A stretch of 64,000 nt of DNA from Ilex aquifolium (lineage: Eukaryota; Streptophyta; Magnoliopsida; Aquifoliales; Aquifoliaceae): positions 10,164,744 through 10,228,743 of the forward strand of contig OX637393.1 of the NCBI GenBank assembly GCA_951799425.1, written 5' to 3'. Shown here piece after piece: positions 24,851-36,826 of the stretch (positions within the stretch are counted from its first letter, which is position 1; every line of letters begins with the position of its first letter). The notes under the pieces were generated by a model. That model worked only from the letters and a program-made list of their open reading frames with translations, was not told the origin of the DNA and made no database searches. The position numbers were made by a program, and so were the translations under genes.

Positions 24851-25858
24851 AAAATATACAATAATTCTACATTGAAATAGTTCTATATTGGCCATTTCAA
24901 CACTTAATTATCACAGCATATGCGGAAAATATAGGTATGATGTCCATAAGCAGCATTGTGTCTTATTAAATTGATATTTACATACAAAAATAAATAGCAG
25001 AACTCAAGTAGATAAGATAATTTATATGAGACTTGCTTCCACAATGAAAGATTTATTAGAGAAGTCATGTCTTTAGAGGTAATCTAGCATCTCAAATCAC
25101 AAGAGAACGCTTGGAAAGAAGTACTTTGAAGAGTCTTGGCATAAAAGCTTTCTACCCTATCCTCATCAAGTTCAACCATAACTTCCTCAGAAATGTTGAC
25201 GCTAGACTCCAAAATAATTTTGTTTATCACATTTGAAAGATTACCAGAAAATGCATATGATTTTATTGTGCTAATGTGTTCTCCTTTTCTGTACTAAAAA
25301 CCCCTGAACAGCAACTGATGATGCACAAAAATGGATTTATGCATCACCTGTTGAGTAATTAATATGGGTAATAAGTGCAGTAAATATAAAGATGAGACCA
25401 ACACTTGTAACATAGATATAGAGTGATTCTATCAGAGTGACCTACTCAACTTTGAAGGCGGCAATGGTGGCCATAGGACTTTATTGATAAAGTAGTAGGT
25501 GGGAGAGAGCAAGAGTAAGCTCTAGGTGTGAAGAGGTAGTTGTGTGAGATATGTAGAGATGTATGTGTTAGAGATAGCTGTCCCTCCCTCATTTGTAGAG
25601 GGCTTATAATATATAGGTATAGAGCCCTAGTTGAGGTGGCGGTGTAAGGGATAGGTTACTATTCCTTCGAGGAGGATAGCTACAGCTAAGGATAGGTATA
25701 ATTAAAGATAGTCTTGATCTTCGAGTAGTGGTTATCCCGGTAATTACTCCTCACGTGCGTTGATCCTCCGAATTCATGAGCTGGACTTGACCTGCTTTTT
25801 AACTGATTTGGGCTTACCCACGAATTGGACCCGAACCTAGCTGCATTTGAGCTCATCA
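24851..25858. repeat. Direct repeat copy 1 (host exon plus LTR), partner at 28327-29361
   Basis: The first 460 bases (host exon and its 3' flank) differ from the partner at roughly 2-3% of positions. The LTR part (25316-25858) differs at roughly 11%. Counts were made by eye. Confidence 0.85.
25084..25293 (-). pseudogene. Terminal exon of an unidentified host gene, copy 1
   Basis: On the minus strand, an acceptor (GGGTTTTTAG) is followed by 69 codons and a TAG stop. The product begins YRKGEHISTIKSYAFSGNLS and contains ISEEVMVELDEDRVESFYAK. The same exon, with only a few differences, lies at 28568-28777, where the preceding exon is also present. Here the preceding exon is missing: the intron is occupied by a retroelement LTR and internal sequence. 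I do not recognise the protein. It has acidic and hydrophobic alternation and no obvious motif. Open over its full length, it looks like a real exon left stranded. Confidence 0.6.
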
Positions 25859-28326
25859 TTTGCCCCCCATGCCCCAAGCCCTTGCGATGACAAGAGATTG
25901 AGGGCATGAGTGAGCTCCTTCATTTAGGCAGACTAGGTAACTTGTTTCTCACGATAGCTTCTTCAGCCTTCCATCTCTTTATACCTCTAGAGCTCACTTC
26001 TTTATCTTTCCTGTCTCGCTCCTCGCTCCTGATGACCTACTCTGCGTTCAAGGGAGATTTCACCCTTTCATACTAAAATCTATTTTCCTCCATTTAGGGC
26101 ACATTTCTTGGGACTTCATGAGATCAATATGTACATAGACCTAGAAACAACCATTCACTCTCCAATTCCTTCGCCATTCCCCTAGATTGGAGCTGAACAA
26201 TCCCTCATTCCCGCGGATCGCAGAGGTGACTTAAGGTGTTCACTAGAACTTAGAGACCAGAGGGGGATCAATGGCATCAACGAAATCTGGCGCATGCAAC
26301 ATCTTGGCACCTCCCTAGTCGATTTCAAACCTCATCAGGGGAGACAACACATTGGGCGATGACATTAGAGGGGTTGATGGCAATATCGCGCGACGCGAGC
26401 CCAATGTGACGTCATGGCAGTCAGTGATGCCAATCAACACTGTGCAGAGCTCCTGGGTGGTGCCGAAGAGAAAGGAGGCATGGGCGGCACCATTTAGTGC
26501 TACACAAGGCTCTTGGGAGGCGCCGAAGGCAGAAAAGGCATGGGCGCCAACACGTTAACCTAGGCGCTGGGTGGAGCCAGCGCGCTAGGCGATGCCTCGC
26601 GCAGGATAGTTGGCATCAGGTGCGGGGCGACAACGACAGGTGGCGCCATTGTGTGGACCCAGCTGCTGGGTGATGCTAACGAGGCGTTGGGTGGTGCTTG
26701 TGCGTTGGGTGACGCTAGGTACAGGTTGAGCAATGCTGGGTGGAGGCCAGGCGTGCTGGGCGAGGCAGTTGGTTGCCAAGCGAGGTAGGTTGGCCACCCC
26801 ATGGAGGTGCAAAGTGGCGCCAAGATGGGCGACGCTTTGTAGGCTCAAAGGCGATGCTAGGCTACTGTCAGGGGCACGGGCGCCAAGGATGTGGCCGAAG
26901 TCCTTGGAGTAGGAGCCGACGCTAGTGGGCCATCTGGCGACGCCAAGGGCTGGCACAAGTGTAGGGGTGTTGGTCCAAGCGCTGCCGCTGCTGGTGCAGA
27001 GGTACTGGGCGACGCCCGGTGACACAAGGTTGGTTTGGGCGACGTAAGGGGATGCCATGGTTGGTCTGGGCTACGTAGGGTACAAATGGCGACACCAGCT
27101 AGGCGCTAGCCTTGGACTGGACGGCGCCAGACGGCGAAATCTTGGCATGCTGGGCAGCGGTGCTTGGTGGAGTATTAGAAAATCATGAAAAAATGACGAA
27201 ACTTTGAACAGTCATAGCTTTGCACTCGGTTGTCCGTTTGATGCGATTTTTTTTTATTCCAAGTATTTTTTTCAAGTTCTATGACAATCAAATAGTCTAC
27301 GATGGTTTGGGCAGCAAATTTCTCCAAAAAATCTTCTTTCTTACTAAATTTGAACTTTGACCACAAATTAGTGAAAAAGTATATTTTTGCATGTGTCCAC
27401 TTTTTGTATTCCCGACTACGTGGGGACTCAGCTCGCCCTTCTTTGATGAATTCCTCAGCATGAGGATCTGTTGGTTCTTGTTAACCATTTGTTGCATGGT
27501 CTCCAATAGTTGTTCGGATTCAGGGACGGGGTTTGCCGGTGGTGGCAGGACCTCGTTGTGGTGTGGCGAGTCATACCAGAGCCTTCCCTGGGTAGAAGAA
27601 GAAAGATGTTTGATCCTTCCAATAAGCTTTGATAATTGCGATACTGTAGATTCTTTTTCTTATCCCAGTTTCACAGGTACAACTGTTGATAGAGCAATGG
27701 TAAAGACTCTTTATGCTTCTAGGGCAGCATCTTCCCCTCCTTCTAAGAGGGCAAATTCTCATGCCCCCAACGCTTCTCGACCGAGGTCCGATGGGCAACT
27801 TACTTTCCAGGAGACGGGACCCGGTGGTGCCCCTATTCCCTCCCCGGATGCGACTCCTTGGCATTCCAAAGCTAGCCTTAGTACCGTTGTAGGAGTTGAG
27901 ACTCTAGTGCGGTCTTTTACGGGGACTAGAGCTCCAGTTAGCTGCCCTGTTTCTAGTAGTGGCTCCGTGTCCGTGCTGCAAGACTTGAATTTGGCCAAGG
28001 AACGAGTTTGGAGGTTATGACTCCTGGGGATATCAGAGAGGTTGGTTCTCGAGGTCTAGAAGGCATTATCAATATTGCAATGGAGGGATTTGCCATGGTA
28101 TACCTTTCTACTCAACCTTGATTTTGTACCCGCCTTCATTCCTTCAAGTTCTACTTTTTGAATGCTTGTAAGTGGCTACTGATTTTCCCTGCCATTTTTC
28201 AAGGATGATCAAGCTTGGAGAGGCATCGAGGGATCTCGCAAAAGAGAGGCAGACTCGAGAGGCTGCCAAGGAGCAGTTGAGACTAGCTCATGAGAGAGTC
28301 GCACCTCTTGAGGCAGATCTTTTGGC
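25316..28326 (-). mobile_element. Second Tat-like gypsy element, incomplete, minus orientation
   Basis: The 3' LTR (25316-25858, 543 bases) is followed, reading on the minus strand, by a purine tract (complement of TTTGCCCCCCATGCCCC at 25859-25875). Inside lie a GC-rich zone (26.34-27.17 kb) and a plus-strand antisense-ORF-like region (about 27.4-28.3 kb) ending in a coiled coil. That coiled coil resumes at 34201, beyond an inserted block. No gag, pol or 5' LTR of this element is in the window. It is a broken, incomplete fossil, older than the element at 13 kb by LTR comparison. Confidence 0.65.
26340..27170. repeat. GC-rich degenerate short-repeat zone
   Basis: About 0.8 kb of markedly GC-rich sequence in an AT-rich window is built from variants of GCGCTGGGTGG, TGGGCGACGC and GGCGCCA. 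On the minus strand the repeats read as a Ser/Pro/Ala-rich frame with repeated VAQ words, which is a by-product of the repeats. It sits between a 3' LTR and an antisense-ORF-like region, the hypervariable place in Tat elements. Confidence 0.7.
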
Positions 28327-29361
28327 ATATACAATAATTCTACATTAATTCTACATTGAAATAGTTCTATATTGGCCGTTTCAACACTTAATTATCATAA
28401 CATATGCGAAAAATATAGGTATGATGTCCATAAGCAGCATTGTGTCTTATTAAATTGATATTTACATACAAAAAAAAATAGCAGAACTCAAGTAGATGAG
28501 ATAATTTATATGAGACTTGCTTCCACAGTGAAAGATTTATTAGAGAAGTCATGTCTTTAGAGGTAATCTAGCATCTCAAATCATGAGAGAACGCTTGGAA
28601 AGAAGTACTTTGAAGAGTCTTGGCATAAAAGCTTTCTACCCTATCCTCATCAAGTTCAACCATAACTTCCTCAGAAATGTTGACGCCAGACTCCAAAATA
28701 ATTTTGTTTATCACATTTGAAAGATTACCAGAAAATGCATATGATTTTATTGTGCTAATGTGTTCTCCTTTTCTGTACTAAAAACCCCTGAACAACAACT
28801 GATGATGCAAAAAATTGGATTTATGCACCACCTGTCGAGTAATTAATATATTTAATAAGTGCAGTAAACATAAAGATGAGAATAACACACGCAACACAGA
28901 TATAAAGTGGTTCGGTCAGGGTGACCTACTCCACTTTGAAGGCGACAACGATGGTCGTACGACTTTATTGATAAAGTAGTAGGTGGGAGAGAGTAAGAGT
29001 AAGCTCTAGGTATGGAGAGGTAGCTGTGTGAGATATGTAGAGATGTTTGTGTGAGAGATAGTTGTCCCTCCCTTAAGTGTTATAATATATAGGCACAGAG
29101 CCCTAGGTGAAGCGGTAGTGTAAGAGATAGGTTACTCGTCCTTCAGGGAGGATAGCTACAGCTTAGGATAACTACAATTAAAGATAATCTTGATCTTCGA
29201 GTAGTGGTTATCCCTGTAATTACTCCCTACGTGCGCTGATCCTCCTGGGTTTCTCGAACTTTGGACTGGGCCAAATCCATAAGCTGGGCTTGACTTGCCT
29301 TTTAACTGATTTGGGCTTATCCACGTATTGGACCTGGACCCAGCTGCATCTGAGCTCATCA
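28327..29361. repeat. Direct repeat copy 2 (host exon plus solo LTR)
   Basis: This is the partner of 24851-25858. The LTR part is 28800-29361 (562 bases, TGATGA to TCATCA) with near-matching flanks ACAAC and ACAAT, consistent with a solo LTR and a one-mismatch target duplication. Confidence 0.85.
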
Positions 29362-29533
29362 ACAATTGTCAAACATTTGCGATAGTAGGCAGTTAAGAAA
29401 ATTTCTATAGAAGATATAGAGCAAAAACTTACCATAAGAAATATGTTTTCTTGCAATGGAGAAGGAAACTGCTCAGACACTATTTGATTTGCTCTGGCAC
29501 AGCTAATTTCTACACACTTCCTTATGGAAAACT
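28568..29533 (-). pseudogene. Last two exons of an unidentified host gene, copy 2, with an intronic solo LTR
   Basis: Exon A (29433-29533, 101 bases) begins after an acceptor TTTCATTTAG and ends ATG before GTAAGT; it encodes FSIRKCVEISCARANQIVSE and on to QENIFLM. Exon B (28568-28777) follows in phase after GTTTTTAG and encodes 69 residues to a TAG. The intron without the LTR would be about 90 bases, a normal plant length; a 562-base solo LTR fills it. Upstream exons are not secure: a possible one near 29.62-29.75 kb contains NKSLLTEMYVPSPNVATRTS. I do not recognise the protein, but reading frame, splice sites and codon phase agree, so it derives from a real host gene. It is partial. Confidence 0.6.
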
Positions 29534-29797
29534 CTAAATGAAAAAATCCAAGTGAAATCAGAAATGATCCTAGAACAAATCATTAGATTCATTTTATGGT
29601 GACTCATCCAACTCTAAAAAGACTATGATTACAATCGGTTGGAGAGGTTCTAGTTGCAACATTGGGTGAAGGAACATACATCTCAGTTAAAAGTGATTTG
29701 TTGTATAACAAAATCGTCATGTACTCATTAGATAAGTAAAAAAAAAATTGGATTGAGAACACCGTTCGTCTTAATACGACGTGGACAACTAAAAACT

Positions 29798-32700
29798 TTG
29801 GGTTAATTAATTGATTAAAGCAAAAAACACTATCGATATGTATATTTTTTAGCTTACTTGTAGACACCTAAGACTTGGTACGAATAATTCTTGAAATCAC
29901 TGCAACAATCTTAAATGAGTTATAAAATTTGAGTCAAAATACTTATTCACGGTGAGATGAATTGTACCGATTAACTAGTTCATTTTCTTTAATTGTTAAT
30001 CTGGAGTTAATATTTCTTTCAAACCAACTCTCAAAATTCAATGTTTTATTTTCTTTTTCCAATCACCCTTTGAGCCAATCATTTTCCCTAAGGTGTCGAC
30101 CTTGGTAATCGACCAAGTTACAAACACGATAGTTTTTCTTACGCTCAAAATTCCTTGTTATTTGATATCACTCTAAAAAACATGCATTTTTGGCACTGTT
30201 GGTGAGGTGATTCAGCGATCGTCAGGTAAGTCTTGTGATTCACATCACAAGCTCATGTGTGTTCTCCGTTGTACTTTACTTTACTTTACTGTTCTTTTTG
30301 TTTTTCTTGCTAGTCAATTTTTCTTGTGCATATGGGCACGAGATACAGTTCATAACAGACTTATAAGACTTGAACCCACACACAATATTGAAATAGAAGA
30401 TCTAAACAATGAGATCCACATAACGTGGGAAACAAGGGGCATAACTTGATAGAGTTGTATACTAAAATCTTACTTTTTATAGTACAACTCGTTTTATTAA
30501 TTAATAAGAGTTTGTTTATTTTTCCATTTTATTGAGAATCTATGTGGGCAAAATGTTTGCATTATGGTATGCATGTGTGTCTTATATTTTATATTGTAGA
30601 TAATCTAGTGTGTAGAGTTTAGCTTACGCATAGAAAACCAGATTATCGAATTCTTGTATAATATGATTGTAGTGTGATATTCTGGCATAGTCTGTCTTGA
30701 TCGTAGGAAACTGTTTGATGTCTCGGATTATTGCACTAATACACTTTGTGTATTGAATAGACCCATGTTAAGGTTATTATCTTTTACTGATTGAATAAGA
30801 TAATAAATACCTCATGATTATTATGATTGTTTATACTCTTAATCCCAAAATATTTAATTGTCACGTGCATATAATGTTTGTAACTTTAATTCATCAAAGA
30901 GTGACATTCATATTGATTCAATAAGCTCGGTGAATTGGGAGACGATATTATTTGTATGGTGAAAATTAATTATTAAGGGAAACCACGTCCTGGTATTTCA
31001 TGGGTTGATGGTGTCCTCTTGAGAAAGCTCATAAGTTTTGTCCATGTCAAACCCTGTAGGTGAATTTAATTATCCGACATAACAAATATGTTAAGTCGTA
31101 AGGTCTCAAAGAATGAAAGAAGTCAATTAAATATAATTATCAATAATTTATTTAATTGATATATATTTATAATTTTAAACGTGCGGAGATTATTAAACAT
31201 ATAATAATAAAGAGCTCGAAACATAATTTTGAGATAAGACTCAGGAGATCAATAATAAGTTTTTACTGGACTAACTTATTATTAATGGACTGTAGGATAT
31301 TTGTTATGGGTGGAACATAGGAATCCTAGACCCATTGGAAGCCCGACCCTTATTTATCCTTAGGGTTTCTATCTTAGCCTATATATATACATCTAGGCTC
31401 TTTCAATCAACATCAATTCATTACTCACGTTTTGAGAGAGGCTGAGAGAGAGAGAACAGAAGTTAAGAGGTCCTTGCAACCCACATTGCATCTGAATTTT
31501 GACGTTAGGGGATATACGACAGAAGGCCATGAGGTTCGTCGAGCTGTCTTCCGTGTTTATTGTTAGTTTCTGCGTTCGTGCTAAGATAAGATCAATCCAG
31601 AGTGATCTCGAAGGTAAACCCTAATTCTGTCTGTAGGGTTTTAAATTTTTTTTGTATTCAATACATACGCGCGCTGTCAATGATTCTTGGGATTTCCGTT
31701 CCAACATAACTTCCCCCTAGTTCCCCCCGTTCTTAATAATGGGAATGTTGAAAATAATCTCCAACCCATTCCTCCTGTGAGGATGATGAGAGAATATCTT
31801 AAACCCACTTGCTCTTCTGCACCCTAATGCATACTTTTAACAGTACAAGCACTGAATTTTATTGTAAAACCTAGAATGCTCCAACTACTTCCACAATTTT
31901 ATGGTGTGGAGAGGAAGAACCTCTACCTCCATATCAAGGAGTTTAAGGAGGTAGTTAGTACATTCCTTGAACAAAATGTGCGAGAGAAGTTGCGAGAATG
32001 AAATTATTCCCATTCTCAATGAAAGACAAGGCAAAGACTTGATTCATCTCTCTTAAGCCTCAAAGTATGGCTACTTGGGCTGATTTGCAAAAAGAGTTTG
32101 TTAAGAAATTTTTTCCAGTTCATAGAACAATTGCTTTTAAGAAGAAAATAAATTTTTTTTCTGAAAAATCCAATGAACCGTTTTATGATTTCTATGAGAG
32201 GTTTAAAGATCTGTTGAATGTTATACCACATCATGGCTTTGAACCATGACAAATGATGAGTTTCTTCCATGAAGGAATTAGACCAACTCATCGCCAGTTC
32301 ATAGACATGATGTGTAACGATGAGTTTTTGAGTAAAGAGCCCAAGAAAACATTAGATTATTTCGATAGTTTAGTGGAGAATACCCAATATTGAGATATTT
32401 ATGATCCCGCTGAATGATCAAAGTAATATATTCCATTCCAGTCTGTTGGGGGTGGAAAATATGCTTTACGAAAGCAAGACGAGTTGCTAGCTAAGATTTC
32501 TCATCGGTCAAGAAAAGTAGAAAACTTAGAGGTAGGGAAAGTGAATGAGGTGGCAAGTGTGCCTCAAGAGGGGCCTTGTTCTTTATGCAAGTCGGTTGAG
32601 CATTCCGTAAAGGATTTTCTAACCTTACCAATTTGTAAAAAGCTCATCCACAAGCAAGTAAATGCCTTTAACCAACCAAGACGGCAAAACTCTCCCTACT

Positions 32701-34200
32701 CTGGAGAAATGACACTTCTGCTTAACCCTCTACCTCTATGTCTTATGTCCGTTCAAGTCAACTAGTGTTCGGTCCAGTCTAGTCTACAGGTCCCTAGACC
32801 ATGCACCCACCACAATAAGGGTTTGTTTAGAATCTGAATACACAAGGGTTTGCTCCTCAGGGACAAACCAGTGTACCACCATACCAGCCTCCCCACGAGA
32901 GAAACATTAAAGATGTTGTCTACCAATTTATTCAAAGCCAAACAACCATGAACAACCAAACCAATCAAGCTCTAAATGACATCAGGTCGCAAAATGACCA
33001 AGTTGACCAGCACAATGGGAATGATGTAGCAGAAAAAGGGAAAATTTCCTGCACAACCCCAAGAGGATCCCAAAGGTCAATATGAGATTGATATTTCTAA
33101 TGTCACAAATAAGGAAGACCAGCTCAAGTCCATTACCACTCCACTATGGGATGGTAAAGAGGTAGATAAAACAATCTTGCTTGGGGTCTCTAAGCCTATA
33201 GCAAAAGAGACTCAGGGCACTCCCAACGATGGTGAGTCACTTGAGTTGCCCAAAGTTGTTGAGTCTGATGAGGTAGTATGTCCCATTCCTGTTCCTTACC
33301 CTCACAGTTTGAAATTGCTGGCAAAGTAAGCTAATAATGTTGAGATACTTGATTTATTTAAGCATGTGAAAATTAATATTTCTTTTCTTGATGAAATTCG
33401 ACAGGTGCCATTTTATGCAAAGTTCTTAAAAGACTTGTGTACCATCAAGAAGAAATTATATGTTCTTAAAAGACTTGTGAATGATTTACATTAAAGCAAT
33501 TCAATTGAAGGTATTTACTTTTCTTGCAATTTCAATTCTCATAATTTCAATTCAAGTTTTCTAGCTTTAAATTATGATCATGCCTTCTTTAATTGCTTTC
33601 ATTTTCAATTCCTTCATGAGTGAGTAGTCTACTTCGGTTTGATCGGATGAGGGAGTCTCATCCGTGAATTGGGGTTTTTAACTCAAACTAGGATTTTTCA
33701 ATGATTGAGTTATTTGGGTTAATTAATCGATTAAGTAGAAAACACTATCAATATGTTTACCCATAGACAACTAAGACTTGGCATTGGTAATTTTTGAAAT
33801 CACTACAATCGAAGTGGTTTTAATTCTTTCAAAATTAAATTTATTAATTTGAATACACATTTATTATTTGCAATTGGGTGTTTAATGAATATTTATCGTT
33901 TGAGTGTGTTTGAGTACAATCTTAAATGAGTTATAGAATTTGAGTCAAAATATTTATTAACGGTGAAATGAACTCTACTGATTAACCGGTTCTTTTTCTT
34001 TAATTGTTAATTCGTAATTAATATTTCTTTCAAACCAACTCTTAAAGTTCAAGGGTTTTATTTTCTTTTGCCTAACACCCTTTGAGCCAACCATTTTCCC
34101 TCAAGAGATGTCATCGGTGATCGACCAAGTTATAAACAGGATATCCCTTCCTATGCTTAGGAATTCCTTGTTAATTTGATACCACTCTAAGGAGCAAGCA
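29798..34200 (+). mobile_element. Gag-only Ty3/gypsy fragment
   Basis: A truncated 5' LTR (about 29798-30186) is followed by a diverged primer-binding site (TTTTTGGCACTGTTGGTGAG). A matching 3' LTR lies at about 33.5-34.2 kb. Between them is a gypsy gag region (about 31.8-33.5 kb) with TWADLQKEFVKKFF and a zinc-knuckle-like CSLCKSVEHSVKDF. There is no pol. A solo LTR of another family (30447-31706) is inserted in the leader. It is broken with many breaks, and the clearly diverged LTRs make it old. Confidence 0.75.
30442..31711. mobile_element. Solo LTR, 1.26 kb, with 5-bp target duplication
   Basis: The LTR spans 30447-31706, from TGATAGAGTTGTATAC to GTTCCAACA, flanked by TAACT on both sides (30442-30446 and 31707-31711). 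A related but shorter copy lies at 47764-48878. The intact target duplication shows that LTR-LTR recombination removed the internal part. The family is not certain; copia is possible. Confidence 0.88.
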
Positions 34201-34455
34201 GTCAACTTGAATCGGCACATCTAAATTTGCTCTAGCCGTTCAAGCCGCTTTGATTGTCTTCCTTGAAGACTGACTACGATAGACTGCAGGATCGCTGAGC
34301 TAGAAACCCAATGTGCAGCGTTCTTGGACGAATCCGCGTCCTATTAGGAGCGTTTTGAAGAACTTAAGGCTGCTATGGTGGATGTCACGGCCTATATAGA
34401 TGCGGGCTTGGCCCCCGCCGAGTTAGTTTTGGCCGAGTTAATAAGCCGTAAATAA
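34201..34455 (+). other. Coiled-coil end of the second Tat-like antisense ORF
   Basis: The sequence after the inserted block encodes, with decay, AELETQCAAFLDES and AAMVDVTAYIDAGLAPAELV, in the style of the coiled-coil C-terminus of plant retroelement antisense ORFs. It continues the coiled coil that stops at 28326. It is treated as a fossil part of the second Tat-like element. Confidence 0.55.
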
Positions 34456-36700
34456 GTCATTATACCAATTAGAAGTTCATTTTTTTCAATCTTGTACAGT
34501 TTCTAGAGAGATGATAAATGAATAAAGATAGACATTTTTGCCTTTTACTTCTTCACTTATATCTATTTTTTCATTTCCTTTGTGACGGTTGACATTACTG
34601 CAAATTAAATGGTGTTAATTGCCACTTATATCACGTTATCATCGTCTGATCCGCATGATGCTTCATTCTTCTCATTACACTATAATAAATGTTGACTGTA
34701 TCTGAGGCAAGGCCATTAAAGCATTCGACTCTTCTATGGCCTATAAATAATCATGAAGTACTTAGCTTTTTTCTAGAGTAAGATTTTTTTTGGAGTAAAG
34801 CAGATTTTTTCAAGAATACCTTCTTTCTTGTGCAACACTTCTATTTTTTCTGAACCTCCTAATCTAGAAAAGAGAAAAATGGAAGATGACTTTGTTAGTT
34901 TCCAACTTCTTTTCTCCTTCGGTCTTAATCAAAACCTTTACTCTGTATTTTCCCCTTCATATCCGCAACTGGCTTTATCAACTTACTTCATGTTCCTCCT
35001 TCGGATGGATACCTCTTTTTGCCTCCATCTTTGGATCATTTTGTTGATCCTTGTCTTGGGTGTATGACAACATGGGTAGACATCATGCACTTGTTGAAGT
35101 TGGAAGAAGACACTACATCCGGCTTTTCGGTGCATTTGGCGGCCATTTTCTGTCTTATTATTTTGATCTTCAGATTGGCCTTAGGATGATTTTCTTCAAC
35201 ATCCTTCTCGAAAAAAGAAGTGGTGGCTGAGGAAAGTTTGTATATTCAGGGAGACTCTGACCAGGAGATGTTTGTGTCAGAGGTCTATACTCTGACTCTT
35301 AAAACCAAGCTTTCTTCTCCACTTCTGCTTCTTGCAACCAAGCTTTCTTCTTCACTTCTGCTCCTTTTTTTTTTTTCACAACTACAAGTTGTCATCTTCA
35401 AACTCAAGACGACAAGCCAACAAAATCAAGCTACTTCGACATAATTTTTATGCAACAAAATTTTGTTGTATTTTCACGAAAAGCTACCAAATGTAAGAGA
35501 AAACTATTGTGTAGTAACTGGAACAAAAAATCCAAGGTCGTCTCCTCAGGGAATGATTTGGAATCCAAGGTGATGAAAAATAAAAGGAAAAAGTTCTTTA
35601 AAGTTGAGAGTTTGGAGATTAACTAGTAATGAAAATGCAATTTAATAATTGGAAAACTAGATAATCTTTAGAATTCATCCCACCTATGAACGAGAATTTC
35701 TACTCTAAATATATAACTCATCTGTTTTCGTATTCAAACTAATTCAAATGGATGATTCTCAACTAAACACTTGGAAAAAGAATCAAAACTAGTAATTGAG
35801 AGAGAGTTTATGATGAAAGAATTAGTACCGTACTGGTGTAGAATAAGTGGCAACAGATTATTTAGAGTAGGAGGACCTTCTTGTATCCAAAGTGCAATAA
35901 AATGCTATAAAGTGATATAGAGGTAAAATGGATCGGACTAACTGGATCAGTGTCGTTTGATATGAATCGGACAAACAACCATGACTCAATGTTTTGTAAT
36001 GAGCTTTTTCAATTTTGAATCGAATTCCAACGTTTAGGCTCTCAAATCCCTTTTTAGTATTTTAGGAAAAACTTCAAAAACTAATAATAAATTATAGAAG
36101 ATTTCAAATTCAAGGTCCTCAGCTTTTGTTAGACTCTAGACGATACGTTTATGTTCATTGAATTTGTTTTTGGTAAATTTTTTGTAATTAGGGGGTTTGC
36201 TTCCATTATGTGAATGATTAGAGACTTGACCATTCGTACAAATCTCTAATCATTCAATAATATCATATTTTCAGAGTATCCTTGCCTATATCATGTTTGG
36301 ACGTCAGGGATGTAGTTCGCATATATGCATATACTCGCAGCCCAAACTCGTGCAATCCACAACATGTCATGTTCTTTTTATTTTACTTTCTTATCATTCC
36401 TCTTCTGTCACCTTGTCAATTGAGAAGTTAGCTAAAGAATTGCAATAACTTAGGTAATATTTTTTTAAATAAATGTTGGTTTGTTAAGGGACATGTGTCA
36501 TTGGTAACTTTTTATAATTATTGGTAACTTTTTATACTTGAGAGGTCATGTGTCTTTAATAACTAACTATTATTTTTTAAAAATTTTCAAAAAAATCACT
36601 TTTTATCACCAAAAAATTTAAGTATAATTATTTATTTAACTTCTCAAGTAATAAAATTAAAAAATTAAAAAAATATGAATTATAACTACTAGTATATATC
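34456..36700. other. Spacer, probably decayed retroelement
   Basis: A promoter-like stretch (CCTATAAATAATC near 34740) precedes two short open frames (34828-35067 and 35220-35444) without recognisable domains. The phrase CCAAGGTCGTCTCCTCAGGG near 35530 is common in plant retroelement non-coding parts. No host gene is supported. Confidence 0.4.
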
Positions 36701-36702
36701 AT

Positions 36703-36826
36703 CCAATTTTGGAGCAGCACAGTGGCTGTCATCCACTTGGCGAAATCGAAGTTGAGGCCAGCAAGACTGAAAATCTCGGAGATGACAAGTGTTGCATAGA
36801 ATGAGTAGAATGGAGCCTTCTCCTTA
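36703..36826 (-). pseudogene. Possible membrane-protein exon fragment
   Basis: On the minus strand an open segment encodes EKAPFYSFYATLVISEIFSL and GLNFDFAKWMTATVLLQNW, with a hydrophobic stretch suggesting a membrane helix. Its GC content is higher than its surroundings. It lies about 0.8 kb upstream of the first germin-like gene. No start codon or flanking exons were found, and I cannot name the family. Confidence 0.35.

Noticed and set aside
26585-27058. Minus-strand frame of 157 codons in the GC-rich zone
   Set aside because: Repeated VAQ words mirror the DNA repeat; low stop frequency is due to GC content.
34828-35444. Two short plus-strand frames behind a TATA-like sequence
   Set aside because: No recognisable domain; the setting is decayed retroelement DNA.
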